Source of the DNA: CAZCJU01 sp964562175
GTDB lineage: Bacteria > Bacillota > Clostridia > Oscillospirales > CAG-272
Length of the DNA: 6,536 nt
NCBI GenBank assembly: GCA_964562175.1
Contig: CAZLRV010000038.1
Location: 1 to 6,536 of the forward strand
Direction: 5' to 3'
The translations under genes and the position numbers were made by a program. The notes below the pieces were generated by a model. The model was not told the origin of the DNA. It ran no database searches and saw nothing but the letters and a program-made list of their open reading frames with translations. Shown piece by piece: positions 1 through 6,403 of the stretch; within the stretch, counting starts at the first letter, position 1, and the number at the start of each line of letters is the position of its first letter.

Positions 1-142
1 CGTGATGATATGCACGCTGACGCGTGATGATATGCACGCATTCGCGTGATGATATACACGCTTGCGCGTGATGATATGCACGCTGACGCGTGATGATATG
101 CACGCTGGCGCGTGATGATATGCACGCTTGCGCGTGATGATA
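1..142. repeat. 22-bp tandem repeat array (minisatellite), open at the left edge
   Basis: Six complete 22-bp units start at 1, 23, 45, 67, 89 and 111. A seventh begins at 133 and breaks off after ten matching bases (cgtgatgata, to 142). Each unit has a 17-base core CGTGATGATATGCACGC followed by five bases whose first three vary (tga, att, ttg, tga, tgg, ttg, then cg). One unit also carries atatac for atatgc. CACGC at the end of one core and GCGTG at the start of the next can pair across a four-base loop, so the array can form a string of 5-bp hairpins separated by ATGATATG. Nearly all variation falls in these loops. The unit length is not a multiple of three, so a repeated peptide is unlikely. 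The array may continue left of the window. Its function is unknown; it ends 19 bp before the -35 box of the likely cas promoter. Confidence 0.93.
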
Positions 143-161
143 GTTATGTTGCCGCACATAC

Positions 162-191
162 TTGACAAAACGATAAACAATATGATATTAT
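162..191 (+). promoter_or_regulatory. Probable sigma-A promoter of the cas operon (extended -10)
   Basis: TTGACA at 162-167 is a perfect -35. TATTAT at 186-191 matches five of six -10 bases and is preceded by TG at 183-184, giving an extended -10; the spacer is 18 bp. Transcription would start near 198 and run into cas9. No other rightward promoter of comparable quality is visible between here and the cas9 start. That this promoter drives cas9 is an inference from position and orientation. Confidence 0.68.
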
Positions 192-260
192 ATATACTGA
201 AAAAATCTTTATGATTTTGCAAGTAAGCATTTAATGTGCCGAACTTGCATATGAGAAACA

Positions 261-284
261 AAAAGAAAAAGCCTCCGGGGAGGC
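261..284 (-). terminator. Rho-independent terminator of tracrRNA
   Basis: On the minus strand, a perfect 6-bp GC-rich stem GCCTCC/GGAGGC with a two-base CC centre (271-284) is followed at once by TTTTTCTTTT (270-261) and more T-rich sequence. This is a strong intrinsic terminator for leftward transcription. On the plus strand the same stem is followed by aattctcgc with no T-tract, so it should not stop cas operon transcription. Confidence 0.93.
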
Positions 285-375
285 AATTCTCGCACACCTG
301 TGCTATCGGCTGTGCCGACGATTTGAGATTCTTTTATTTGAACTCGTAATGCAATTTAATAAGGAACTAAATTAC
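262..375 (-). ncRNA. tracrRNA (trans-activating CRISPR RNA)
   Basis: This is a leftward RNA of about 114 nt, with ends inferred from its promoter and terminator. It pairs with CRISPR repeats in pre-crRNA, enabling RNase III processing and Cas9 loading. Reading 5' to 3' on the minus strand, the anti-repeat comes first (371 down to 337). An 18-nt linker follows, containing CTCAAAT (327-321). Then come a hairpin TCGGC-ACA-GCCGA (318-306), a hairpin GCACA-GG-TGTGC (303-292) and the terminator hairpin GCCTCC-CC-GGAGGC (284-271) with a T-tract. This anti-repeat-then-three-stem-loops order is the usual tracrRNA plan. The anti-repeat matches the 36-bp repeat at 6501 in two blocks: 20 of 21 bases at 351-371, and TTTGA at 337-341. 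The middle differs (about 9 bases against 7), giving an internal bulge in the duplex. The linker before the first hairpin is longer than in S. pyogenes, where the nexus follows almost directly. Confidence 0.93.
337..371 (-). other. tracrRNA anti-repeat
   Basis: Read on the plus strand, this segment looks like a degenerate CRISPR repeat. TTTGA (337-341) equals repeat positions 2-6, and 351-371 equals repeat positions 14-34 with one mismatch at 358 (a for t). The intervening bases 342-350 do not match and would form the bulge separating the lower and upper stems of the crRNA-tracrRNA duplex. Base 336 (a against the repeat's first g) can still pair as G:U in RNA, so the lower stem has about six pairs. 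An in-frame ATG at 349 falls inside this element and is not the cas9 start. Confidence 0.9.
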
Positions 376-381
376 GTGTAC

Positions 382-410
382 ATTATAACACAAAAAGGAG
401 CATTTGTCAA
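382..410 (-). promoter_or_regulatory. tracrRNA promoter, perfect consensus
   Basis: On the minus strand there is TTGACA (410-405), a 17-bp spacer (404-388) and TATAAT (387-382): both hexamers and the spacing match the sigma-A/sigma-70 consensus exactly. A start about seven bases downstream falls at 375-374, directly before the anti-repeat, so the RNA would begin almost exactly with its functional part. The promoter overlaps the cas9 ribosome binding site, and its -35 ends one base before the cas9 ATG, so the two functions share the same DNA. Confidence 0.92.
395..400 (+). promoter_or_regulatory. Ribosome binding site of cas9
   Basis: AAGGAG at 395-400 lies 11 nt before the ATG at 412 and decides the start. 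The upstream in-frame ATG at 349 has no such site and would add 21 residues encoded by the anti-repeat and the tracrRNA promoter, before the conserved N-terminal beta strand of Cas9. Confidence 0.85.
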
Positions 411-411
411 G

Positions 412-3400
412 ATGGAAAACAAAAATTATTACGTGGGCTTAGATATCGGCACAAATTCCGTAGGATATGCCGTGACGTATGAGAATTACGAGCTGTGCCG
501 CTCGAAGGGTGAGCCTATGTGGGGAGTCAATCTTTTCGATGAGGCAAGCAGTGCGGAAAAACGCAGGAGCTTTCGCACCTCGCGAAGACGACTTGACAGA
601 CGGCAAATGCGCGCAAGTCTGATACAAGAGCTTTTTGCACTGCAGATCGCACAAATCGACGAGGGCTTTTACACGCGAATAAAAAACAGCTATCTTTACC
701 CCGACTCTCCGAGTGAAAAACAACGCATTTTCGATACATATGAAAAACAAAAGGAATATACAGATGCATACCCGACAATACACCATTTGATAACCGAGCT
801 TATGGATAAGAACAGCGGAAGCCACGATGTACGCCTCGTGTATCTTGCTTGCGCATGGCTCGTTGCACACAGAGGTCACTTTCTCAGCGAGGTCGATGAG
901 AACAATATCGACGGGGTTACTGATTTCGGACTTGTATTCAAGACTTTGGAAAACCATATCATGCGTGACGGACGCACGCTTCCTTGGGGTGAGTGTGCGG
1001 ATGTGGACAAGGCTTGCCAAGCCCTGCAATTAAAATGCGGTATTACGAAAAAGGTACGAGCCTTGACGGATGCATTATTCGGCAAAGAATGTGCCGCACC
1101 GAAGGAAATAAATGACGAGTACGAATATAACTATGAGCTCGTGATAAAGCTGCTTTGCGGAAAAAACGATAAAAACAAGGTCAAGCTGAATGAGCTGTTC
1201 GGCAAGGAAGAATATGCAGAGCTTGAGGAGCCGTATATCTCGCTCGGATATGACAGCGATAAAATGGATTCCGTTATGCAAAGCATAGGGGACGATGCGG
1301 AGCTTATCGTATGCTTGAAGCAGATATACGATTGGTCGGTGCTGGTCGAGGTGTTGAGAGGAAAGGGAACAATATCCGATGCCAAGGTCGCCGTCTACGA
1401 TACACACAAGAAAGATCTCATTACACTTAAGAGATTTACAAAAAAGTACTGTGAGGACAAATACTTTGAGCTGTTCCGTTTCGAGAATGAAAAAATCAAG
1501 AACTATGCGGCGTACATAGGCAAAAATCGCTCATCCGGAAAACGACACAGCTTAAAGAAGTCGGCAAGCAAAGAGGATTTTTGCAAATACGTTAAAAAAC
1601 TATTCGAGGACATTACGCCGGAGGACGCCGACAAGCGGGAATTTGACGATATGCTCTTGCGTCTTGAGTCAAATGAGTTTATGCCGAAGCAGGTAGACGG
1701 CGATAACAGGGTAATTCCGTATCAGCTTTATCTGCATGAGCTTAAGAAAATCTTGGAAAACGCAAGACGATATCTGCCCTTTTTAAGTGAGAGGGATGAA
1801 AACGGTATAAGTGTTGAGGAAAAAATAATATCGGTATTTAAATTCCGAGTTCCGTATTTTGTAGGACCTATCGGAAATAGCGGTGACAAAAAGTCAAATC
1901 ATTGGGCAGTACGTCGTGATGGTCGAATTTATCCGTGGAACTTCGATGATATGGTAGATATGGATGCATCGGAGAAGGCATTTATTGACAAAATGAGGGG
2001 CTGCTGTACTTATTTGCCCGATGAAAAGGCTTTGCCTAAATGCTCTCTTGTATACTGTGCGTTTCAGGTTTTAAATGAAATAAACAATATTAAAATAAAC
2101 GACTCAAAGCTTCCCGTTGAGGTAAAACAAAGCATTTACAACGAGCTGTTTATGAAAAAGGCAAAGGTCAGCCCAAAGAATATAAGAGAATACTTATTAA
2201 ACAACGGTCATATGTCCGAGTCGGATACGCTGTCCGGACTTGATATCACCGTGAAATCATCGCTTAAACCGTATTTGCAATTTAAAAAGCTTATTTCAAG
2301 CAAGCTATTGTCGGAAAAAGAGGTTGAGCGTATAATCGAGCAAGCCACGTGTTCCGAGGATAAGGCGAGGTTTAAAAAGTGGCTCGGTGCGGAATACCCC
2401 GACCTTACCGAAGAGGACAGAAAATACATTCCTTCCTTGAAATTTAAGGATTTCGGCAGACTCTCACGCAAGCTTTTATGTAAAATCGGCGGTGCGCTGA
2501 ATCCCGATACCGGCGAATATATGAGCATCATCCGTGCAATGTGGGAAACAAATTACAATTTTATGCAGCTTATGTCCGATGATTTTTCCTATAAAAAGAA
2601 GATAGACGAGCTTGTTGCCGAATACTATGGTGAGAATAAAAAAAGCATTTCCGACAGACTTGATGAAATGTACGTTTCGGCATCGGTCAAACGTCCGATA
2701 CTGCGAACACTTGATATTTTGAAAGATATCGTCAAGCTTCAAAAGCAAGCCCCAAAAAGGGTATTTATAGAAATGGCACGTGGTGAGAAAGAGAAAGAAC
2801 GTACCAAATCACGTCTTGAACGCCTTCGTGGGCTTTACCGAAGCATTGACAACGAGGATGTTCGAGAACTGCAAGCTGTTTTGGACGAATGGGGCGATAC
2901 GGCACATAATCTTTTGCAAAGTGATAAGCTGTTTTTATACTTTATTCAGCTCGGAAGGTGCTTGTATACGGGAAATAAGATAGAGCTTGACTCGATAATT
3001 GCGGGTGACGGCAAATATAATATAGAGCATATCTACCCGCAAAGCTTCGTGAAGGATGAGAGCATATTAAACAATAAGATCCTTATTGACTCAAAGATCA
3101 ATGGAACCAAAGACAATAAATACCCCATCGATGTATCAATACGCAACAAGATGACGGGCTATTGGTCATACCTGAAAAGAGTGGGTCTGCTCGGTGATGA
3201 AAAATTCAAGCGTTTAACGAGAAACACGGGCTTTACGGAGCAAGAACGATTTGAATTTGTCAACCGTCAACTCGTTGAAACAAGACAATCGACAAAAGCA
3301 CTTGCCACGCTTTTAAGGGAGCTATATCCGAAAACGGAAATAGTTTACGTAAAAGCACAGCTCGCGTCCGACTTCAGACAGGAATTTAAGCTGGTCAAAT

Positions 3401-4515
3401 CACGCGATATAAACGATCTTCATCACGCCAAGGATGCGTATTTGAATATAGTAGTCGGAAATGTGTGGCATATGAAATTCAGCAAACAGTTTTGGCGTCC
3501 CGAAAATGACAATAACCCAAAGACAAAGGTAGTGTTTACACACCCGGTAAAGGTCGGCAACGAAACAATATGGCAGGGTGCTGTCGATAAAGACCGTGTT
3601 GTGAAGATCGCACAAAAAAACACTGCGCATATCACAATGTATTCTTATTGCAGTCACTCCGGACAAAACGGAGGCTTCTTCGACCAAAATCCCTTGCCTG
3701 CGGCTCCGGGCTTGATCCCGCTGAAAAAAGGAATGCCTACCGAAAAATACGGCGGATACAATAAAGCCACCGTTGCGGGCTTTGTTTTGGCAAGCTACAC
3801 CCTCGGCAAAAAAAGGGGAGTTTCTTTTGTCCCGCTAAAGCTGCTTGATATGGATAAATTCCTCGCCTCGGCTGAATATGCAAGGGAGTATGTATCGGCT
3901 GAGCTTGGCGAGAAAGCAAAGGATATAAAGGTCTTGCTCGATGGCAGAATACTTAAAATAAATTCCGCACTCTCCCTTGACGGAGCGATATTCTGCATCA
4001 GGGGAAAGGCAACTTCAAGCACTCTCGGACTCATGAATATGATGCAGTTTAACACTTCCCCCGAAAAGGAGGCTTATGTAAAGAAACTGCGTGTACTTTG
4101 TGATAAGCATAAAGAAAACGAAAACATAAAATGGGACGAACGCTTCGACGGGGTATCAAAAGAAGAAAACGCTCGTTTGTACGATTACTATATTGAAAAG
4201 CTCGGTGCTTGGCCGTACAACAAACGCCCGGGAAGCGCAACATTGCTCGATAAATTAAGTGATAAAAGGGATGCTTTTTTATCGCTTGATATATTCAAGC
4301 AGTGTGAAGTCCTTTTGCAGCTTCAAGGAATATTCGGTAGGATAAAACAAGCCGACCTTTCCGCTTTGAAAGAAAGCCCATCGTCGGGTATTGCCGCCGT
4401 GTCGCTTAAGCTTTCAAATTGGAAAAAGAGCTATACCGACGTTCGCATCATTGACAGTTCCGCATCCGGACTTTTTGAAAAACGCTCCGATGTCAACCTT
4501 CTGGAACTATTATGA
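412..4515 (+). CDS. cas9: CRISPR-associated endonuclease Cas9, type II-A
   Basis: RNA-guided DNA endonuclease of 1367 residues, close to SpyCas9 (1368). It opens with RuvC-I, YYVGLDIGTNSVGYAV, with catalytic D11, then an arginine-rich bridge helix (about 49-68, RRSFRTSRRRLDRRQMR). A long alpha-helical recognition lobe follows to about 770. RuvC-II is FIEMARGE with E787. The HNH domain carries YNIEHIYPQSF with catalytic H873 and downstream N897, equivalent by eye alignment to Spy H840 and N863. RQLVETRQSTKALATLL precedes RuvC-III, LHHAKDAYLNIVVGN, with H1005 and D1008. The C-terminal PAM-interacting region includes YGGYNKATVAGFVL and ends in GLFEKRSDVNLLEL, like the Spy ending GLYETRIDLSQL. 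All nuclease residues are present, so the enzyme is probably active. Two oddities: E872 replaces the usual Asp before the HNH histidine, and the segment 1336-1345 (NWKKSYTDVR) lacks the Spy RxR pair that reads an NGG PAM. The ATG at 412 is chosen because of the AAGGAG site and the normal short N-terminus. First gene of the operon. Confidence 0.97.
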   Translation: MENKNYYVGLDIGTNSVGYAVTYENYELCRSKGEPMWGVNLFDEASSAEKRRSFRTSRRRLDRRQMRASLIQELFALQIAQIDEGFYTRIKNSYLYPDSPSEKQRIFDTYEKQKEYTDAYPTIHHLITELMDKNSGSHDVRLVYLACAWLVAHRGHFLSEVDENNIDGVTDFGLVFKTLENHIMRDGRTLPWGECADVDKACQALQLKCGITKKVRALTDALFGKECAAPKEINDEYEYNYELVIKLLCGKNDKNKVKLNELFGKEEYAELEEPYISLGYDSDKMDSVMQSIGDDAELIVCLKQIYDWSVLVEVLRGKGTISDAKVAVYDTHKKDLITLKRFTKKYCEDKYFELFRFENEKIKNYAAYIGKNRSSGKRHSLKKSASKEDFCKYVKKLFEDITPEDADKREFDDMLLRLESNEFMPKQVDGDNRVIPYQLYLHELKKILENARRYLPFLSERDENGISVEEKIISVFKFRVPYFVGPIGNSGDKKSNHWAVRRDGRIYPWNFDDMVDMDASEKAFIDKMRGCCTYLPDEKALPKCSLVYCAFQVLNEINNIKINDSKLPVEVKQSIYNELFMKKAKVSPKNIREYLLNNGHMSESDTLSGLDITVKSSLKPYLQFKKLISSKLLSEKEVERIIEQATCSEDKARFKKWLGAEYPDLTEEDRKYIPSLKFKDFGRLSRKLLCKIGGALNPDTGEYMSIIRAMWETNYNFMQLMSDDFSYKKKIDELVAEYYGENKKSISDRLDEMYVSASVKRPILRTLDILKDIVKLQKQAPKRVFIEMARGEKEKERTKSRLERLRGLYRSIDNEDVRELQAVLDEWGDTAHNLLQSDKLFLYFIQLGRCLYTGNKIELDSIIAGDGKYNIEHIYPQSFVKDESILNNKILIDSKINGTKDNKYPIDVSIRNKMTGYWSYLKRVGLLGDEKFKRLTRNTGFTEQERFEFVNRQLVETRQSTKALATLLRELYPKTEIVYVKAQLASDFRQEFKLVKSRDINDLHHAKDAYLNIVVGNVWHMKFSKQFWRPENDNNPKTKVVFTHPVKVGNETIWQGAVDKDRVVKIAQKNTAHITMYSYCSHSGQNGGFFDQNPLPAAPGLIPLKKGMPTEKYGGYNKATVAGFVLASYTLGKKRGVSFVPLKLLDMDKFLASAEYAREYVSAELGEKAKDIKVLLDGRILKINSALSLDGAIFCIRGKATSSTLGLMNMMQFNTSPEKEAYVKKLRVLCDKHKENENIKWDERFDGVSKEENARLYDYYIEKLGAWPYNKRPGSATLLDKLSDKRDAFLSLDIFKQCEVLLQLQGIFGRIKQADLSALKESPSSGIAAVSLKLSNWKKSYTDVRIIDSSASGLFEKRSDVNLLELL

Positions 4516-5381
4516 GTTGGAGATGTGTTGTAATTGCTTCAAGATGTAAGCTGGATTATAAAATGGGCTATATGGTGATAAGAGGCGAGGAGACTAAAAA
4601 GGTCTTTATCGATGAGATCTCCGTATTGCTCATTGAAGATCCGGCAATATCGCTCACGGGCTGCTTGCTTGAGGCACTTGCCCAAAAAAAGATACGAGTA
4701 ATTTTTTGCAACGCAAAACGCAATCCGTATGCCGAGCTTCAACCGTATTACGATTCGTACGACTGCTCCCGAAAGCTCAAAATGCAATTGGCTTGGTCCG
4801 AGGATATCAAGGCAAATGTGTGGGCAAGCATAGTCGGCGAAAAAATACGTAAGCAAGCCGAGCTTCTTCGAGAGTCGGGAAAGGATAAAGAGGCGCAGTT
4901 GCTTTGCTCATATATCTGCCGGATAATGCCGAATGATACGACTAATCGCGAGGGACATGCGGCAAAGGTATATTTCAATGCACTGTTCGGAGTGGAGCAT
5001 ACAAGAACTGCGGAAAATGCCACGAACGCCGCATTGAATTACGGATACAGTATCATTCTATCCGCATTTAACCGTGAGGTGACCTCAAACGGTTATTTGA
5101 CACAGCTCGGTATTTTTCACGATAATATGTTCAATCATTTTAATTTAAGCTGTGATCTTATGGAGCCGTTCAGAATACTTATAGACCGCAAGGTGAAAAA
5201 TATGGAGCTGAACGGCTTTAACAGTGCGGATAAGCATATTTTGCTGAATACGCTGAACGACACGGTCGTAATAGATAATACAAGACAAACGGTCTTGAAT
5301 TCGATAAAGTATTATTGCAGAAGTGTTTTCGATGCGCTTAATGAAAAAGACGCTTCACTTATACGGTATTACAGGTTATGA
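4512..5381 (+). CDS. cas1: CRISPR integrase Cas1, type II
   Basis: Metal-dependent integrase subunit of 289 residues. With Cas2 it inserts prespacers at the leader end of the array. The N-terminal beta-rich domain (about 1-75) carries the phrase AISLTGCLLEALAQKKIRVIFCNAKRNP, and the rest is the helical catalytic domain. The three metal ligands expected for the family are visible: E147 in NREGHAAKVYF, H203 in LGIFHDNMFNHFNLS and E218 in DLMEPFR. These sit two residues from the S. pyogenes positions as I recall them. Length and motifs are normal for type II-A. The ATG overlaps the cas9 stop by four bases (ATGA) and no strong Shine-Dalgarno precedes it, so translation is probably coupled to cas9. 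No frameshift or missing residue is seen. Confidence 0.97.
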   Translation: MSWRCVVIASRCKLDYKMGYMVIRGEETKKVFIDEISVLLIEDPAISLTGCLLEALAQKKIRVIFCNAKRNPYAELQPYYDSYDCSRKLKMQLAWSEDIKANVWASIVGEKIRKQAELLRESGKDKEAQLLCSYICRIMPNDTTNREGHAAKVYFNALFGVEHTRTAENATNAALNYGYSIILSAFNREVTSNGYLTQLGIFHDNMFNHFNLSCDLMEPFRILIDRKVKNMELNGFNSADKHILLNTLNDTVVIDNTRQTVLNSIKYYCRSVFDALNEKDASLIRYYRL

Positions 5382-5698
5382 GTTACAGATTTATGAGAGT
5401 ATTGGTATTTTTCGATCTTCCAAGCGAAACACTTGAAGAAAAACGCATATACGGAAGATTTCGCAAGCTGTTGATAAAAAACGGATTTATTATGTTGCAA
5501 AAATCGGTCTATTGCAGAATGCTGATAACACCGAGTGCGGGAAAGGCGGTAATAGACATAATACGCAAAAACCGTCCGCCGAAAGGAATCGTGCAGGTGC
5601 TGACTGTGACCGAAAAGCAATTTGCCGGTATGGAATACATAACGGGAGAGTATCACAGCGAGGTGATTGACAGCGACGAGAGGCTGATAGTATTATGA
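5378..5698 (+). CDS. cas2: CRISPR-associated protein Cas2
   Basis: Small ferredoxin-fold protein of 106 residues that forms the central dimer of the Cas1-Cas2 integration complex. It begins with the typical first strand RFMRVLVFFDLPSET, with the conserved Asp at D13, followed by a helix with YGRFRKLLIKNGFIMLQKSVYCRM, the usual Cas2 pattern (long helix, then a strand reading QxSVY). The acidic C-terminal tail (about 88-106) is the part that contacts Cas1 in the family. It overlaps cas1 by four bases (ATGA) and csn2 by four bases. The upstream sequence has only a weak cagg element, consistent with coupled translation. It is complete, with nothing unusual. Confidence 0.95.
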   Translation: MSYRFMRVLVFFDLPSETLEEKRIYGRFRKLLIKNGFIMLQKSVYCRMLITPSAGKAVIDIIRKNRPPKGIVQVLTVTEKQFAGMEYITGEYHSEVIDSDERLIVL

Positions 5699-6360
5699 AA
5701 TTGATATACGGTGAAATGGAACACGTCCTGCTGTTTGAGGACGGATATGTAAACGAGCTTGTTGTCGAAAACAAAAAAATGTTTCTCAACATGGTGAGAG
5801 ATATTTCAATGCAAAGTGACGGAGAGAACGGACGCTTCATTCTTTCAAGGTCGAATGAAAAGCTTGAAATATCCAAATATGTTGAGGCAATAGTACAGCT
5901 CGTACCGTTTGATATCAATAAAAAAAGCTTACTGAACAAGCTCTATGCCGCAATCGAAAAAGTGGGACTCAGAGCGGAAAACTATATGAAAACAAATGAG
6001 CTGCTTGCAAAAACGGAAAACTATATCACATATCTTGCATCCGAGCTGTCGATCGATATCAAAAGCCAAAAGCTCGCACTTTCATCGATAATAAAAGCAC
6101 TCGGCTTTGAAATAGATGCGGATGATGAAACCGATATCGAAAAAGTATTTTCATATATGGAGCTTGTGCGAGAGCTTGAATGCGATAAGCTGTTCGTTAC
6201 GGTAAATATGAGAACGTATTTTTCCGATGACGAAATGGAACGCTTTGTGCAAAGTGCTTGCTTGCACGGCTTTAAGGTGCTGTTGCTCGAAAGCACATCC
6301 TACCCACTGCTTAAAAATACTAAAAGATATACAGTAGATGCAGATCTTTGCGAATTTTGA
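5695..6360 (+). CDS. csn2: Adaptation protein Csn2, type II-A
   Basis: Protein of 221 residues, the size of the short Csn2 form (S. pyogenes about 220). Csn2 proteins form a tetrameric ring that slides on DNA ends and are needed for spacer acquisition in type II-A. The sequence shows the family pattern: a beta-rich start (MKLIYGEMEHVLLFEDGYVNELVVEN), PFDINKKSLLNKLY near 71-84, a long helical middle, then SYMELVRELECDKLFVTVNMRTYFSDDEMERF and a late strand HGFKVLLLES resembling the degenerate P-loop-type core of Csn2. Its identity is supported most by position (after cas2, before the array) and size. A possible ribosome binding site, GAGAGG at 5678-5683, lies 11 nt before the ATG. It is the last gene, and its presence separates this locus from types II-B and II-C. 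Confidence 0.9.
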   Translation: MKLIYGEMEHVLLFEDGYVNELVVENKKMFLNMVRDISMQSDGENGRFILSRSNEKLEISKYVEAIVQLVPFDINKKSLLNKLYAAIEKVGLRAENYMKTNELLAKTENYITYLASELSIDIKSQKLALSSIIKALGFEIDADDETDIEKVFSYMELVRELECDKLFVTVNMRTYFSDDEMERFVQSACLHGFKVLLLESTSYPLLKNTKRYTVDADLCEF

Positions 6361-6361
6361 C

Positions 6362-6390
6362 TTGATTTTTTTTGAATTGTGTGGTACAAT
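6362..6390 (+). promoter_or_regulatory. Leader promoter for pre-crRNA
   Basis: TTGATT (6362-6367), a 17-bp spacer and TACAAT (6385-6390) form a sigma-A-like promoter. TG at 6382-6383 makes the -10 extended. The -35 begins two bases after the csn2 stop codon. Transcription would begin near 6397 and run through the leader hairpin into the first repeat. Confidence 0.8.
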
Positions 6391-6403
6391 ATAGACAAAG
6401 AGA

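Larger units (their letters stand above)
143..411. other. Non-coding region between minisatellite and cas9, holding two opposed promoters and tracrRNA
   Basis: No credible gene is encoded here. From left to right it holds a rightward promoter (162-191), an AT-rich stretch with a 7-bp inverted repeat (TGCAAGT at 218-224, ACTTGCA at 243-249, 18-nt loop, significance uncertain), the leftward tracrRNA with its terminator (261-375), the tracrRNA promoter (382-410) and the cas9 ribosome binding site (395-400). If the rightward promoter is right, the cas mRNA has an untranslated leader of roughly 210 nt that includes the exact complement of the whole tracrRNA. Confidence 0.75.

Noticed and set aside
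1..142. The left tandem repeats as a second CRISPR array
   Set aside because: The period is 22 bp with only three to four variable bases between cores, so there is no room for spacers.
268..290. The tracrRNA terminator stem as a terminator also for rightward transcription
   Set aside because: On the plus strand the stem is followed by aattctcgc, without a T-tract.
379..391. A rightward cas9 promoter using a -10 near tacatt (379-384)
   Set aside because: No -35 at suitable spacing, and the start would fall almost on the ribosome binding site. The sequence is better explained as the minus-strand TATAAT of the tracrRNA promoter.
349..411. A cas9 start at ATG 349 adding 21 residues
   Set aside because: The extension is encoded by the tracrRNA anti-repeat and promoter, has no ribosome binding site, and would precede a normal Cas9 N-terminus. 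AAGGAG at 395-400 points to 412.
439..1029. A 196-codon open frame antisense to the start of cas9
   Set aside because: It lies fully within cas9 in the opposite direction, has no recognisable domain and no supporting start signals; shadow of the cas9 coding frame.
5490..5939. A 149-codon antisense open frame across cas2 and csn2
   Set aside because: It overlaps two well-supported genes, is rich in Ser/Phe/Cys as expected of antisense translation, and has no family resemblance.
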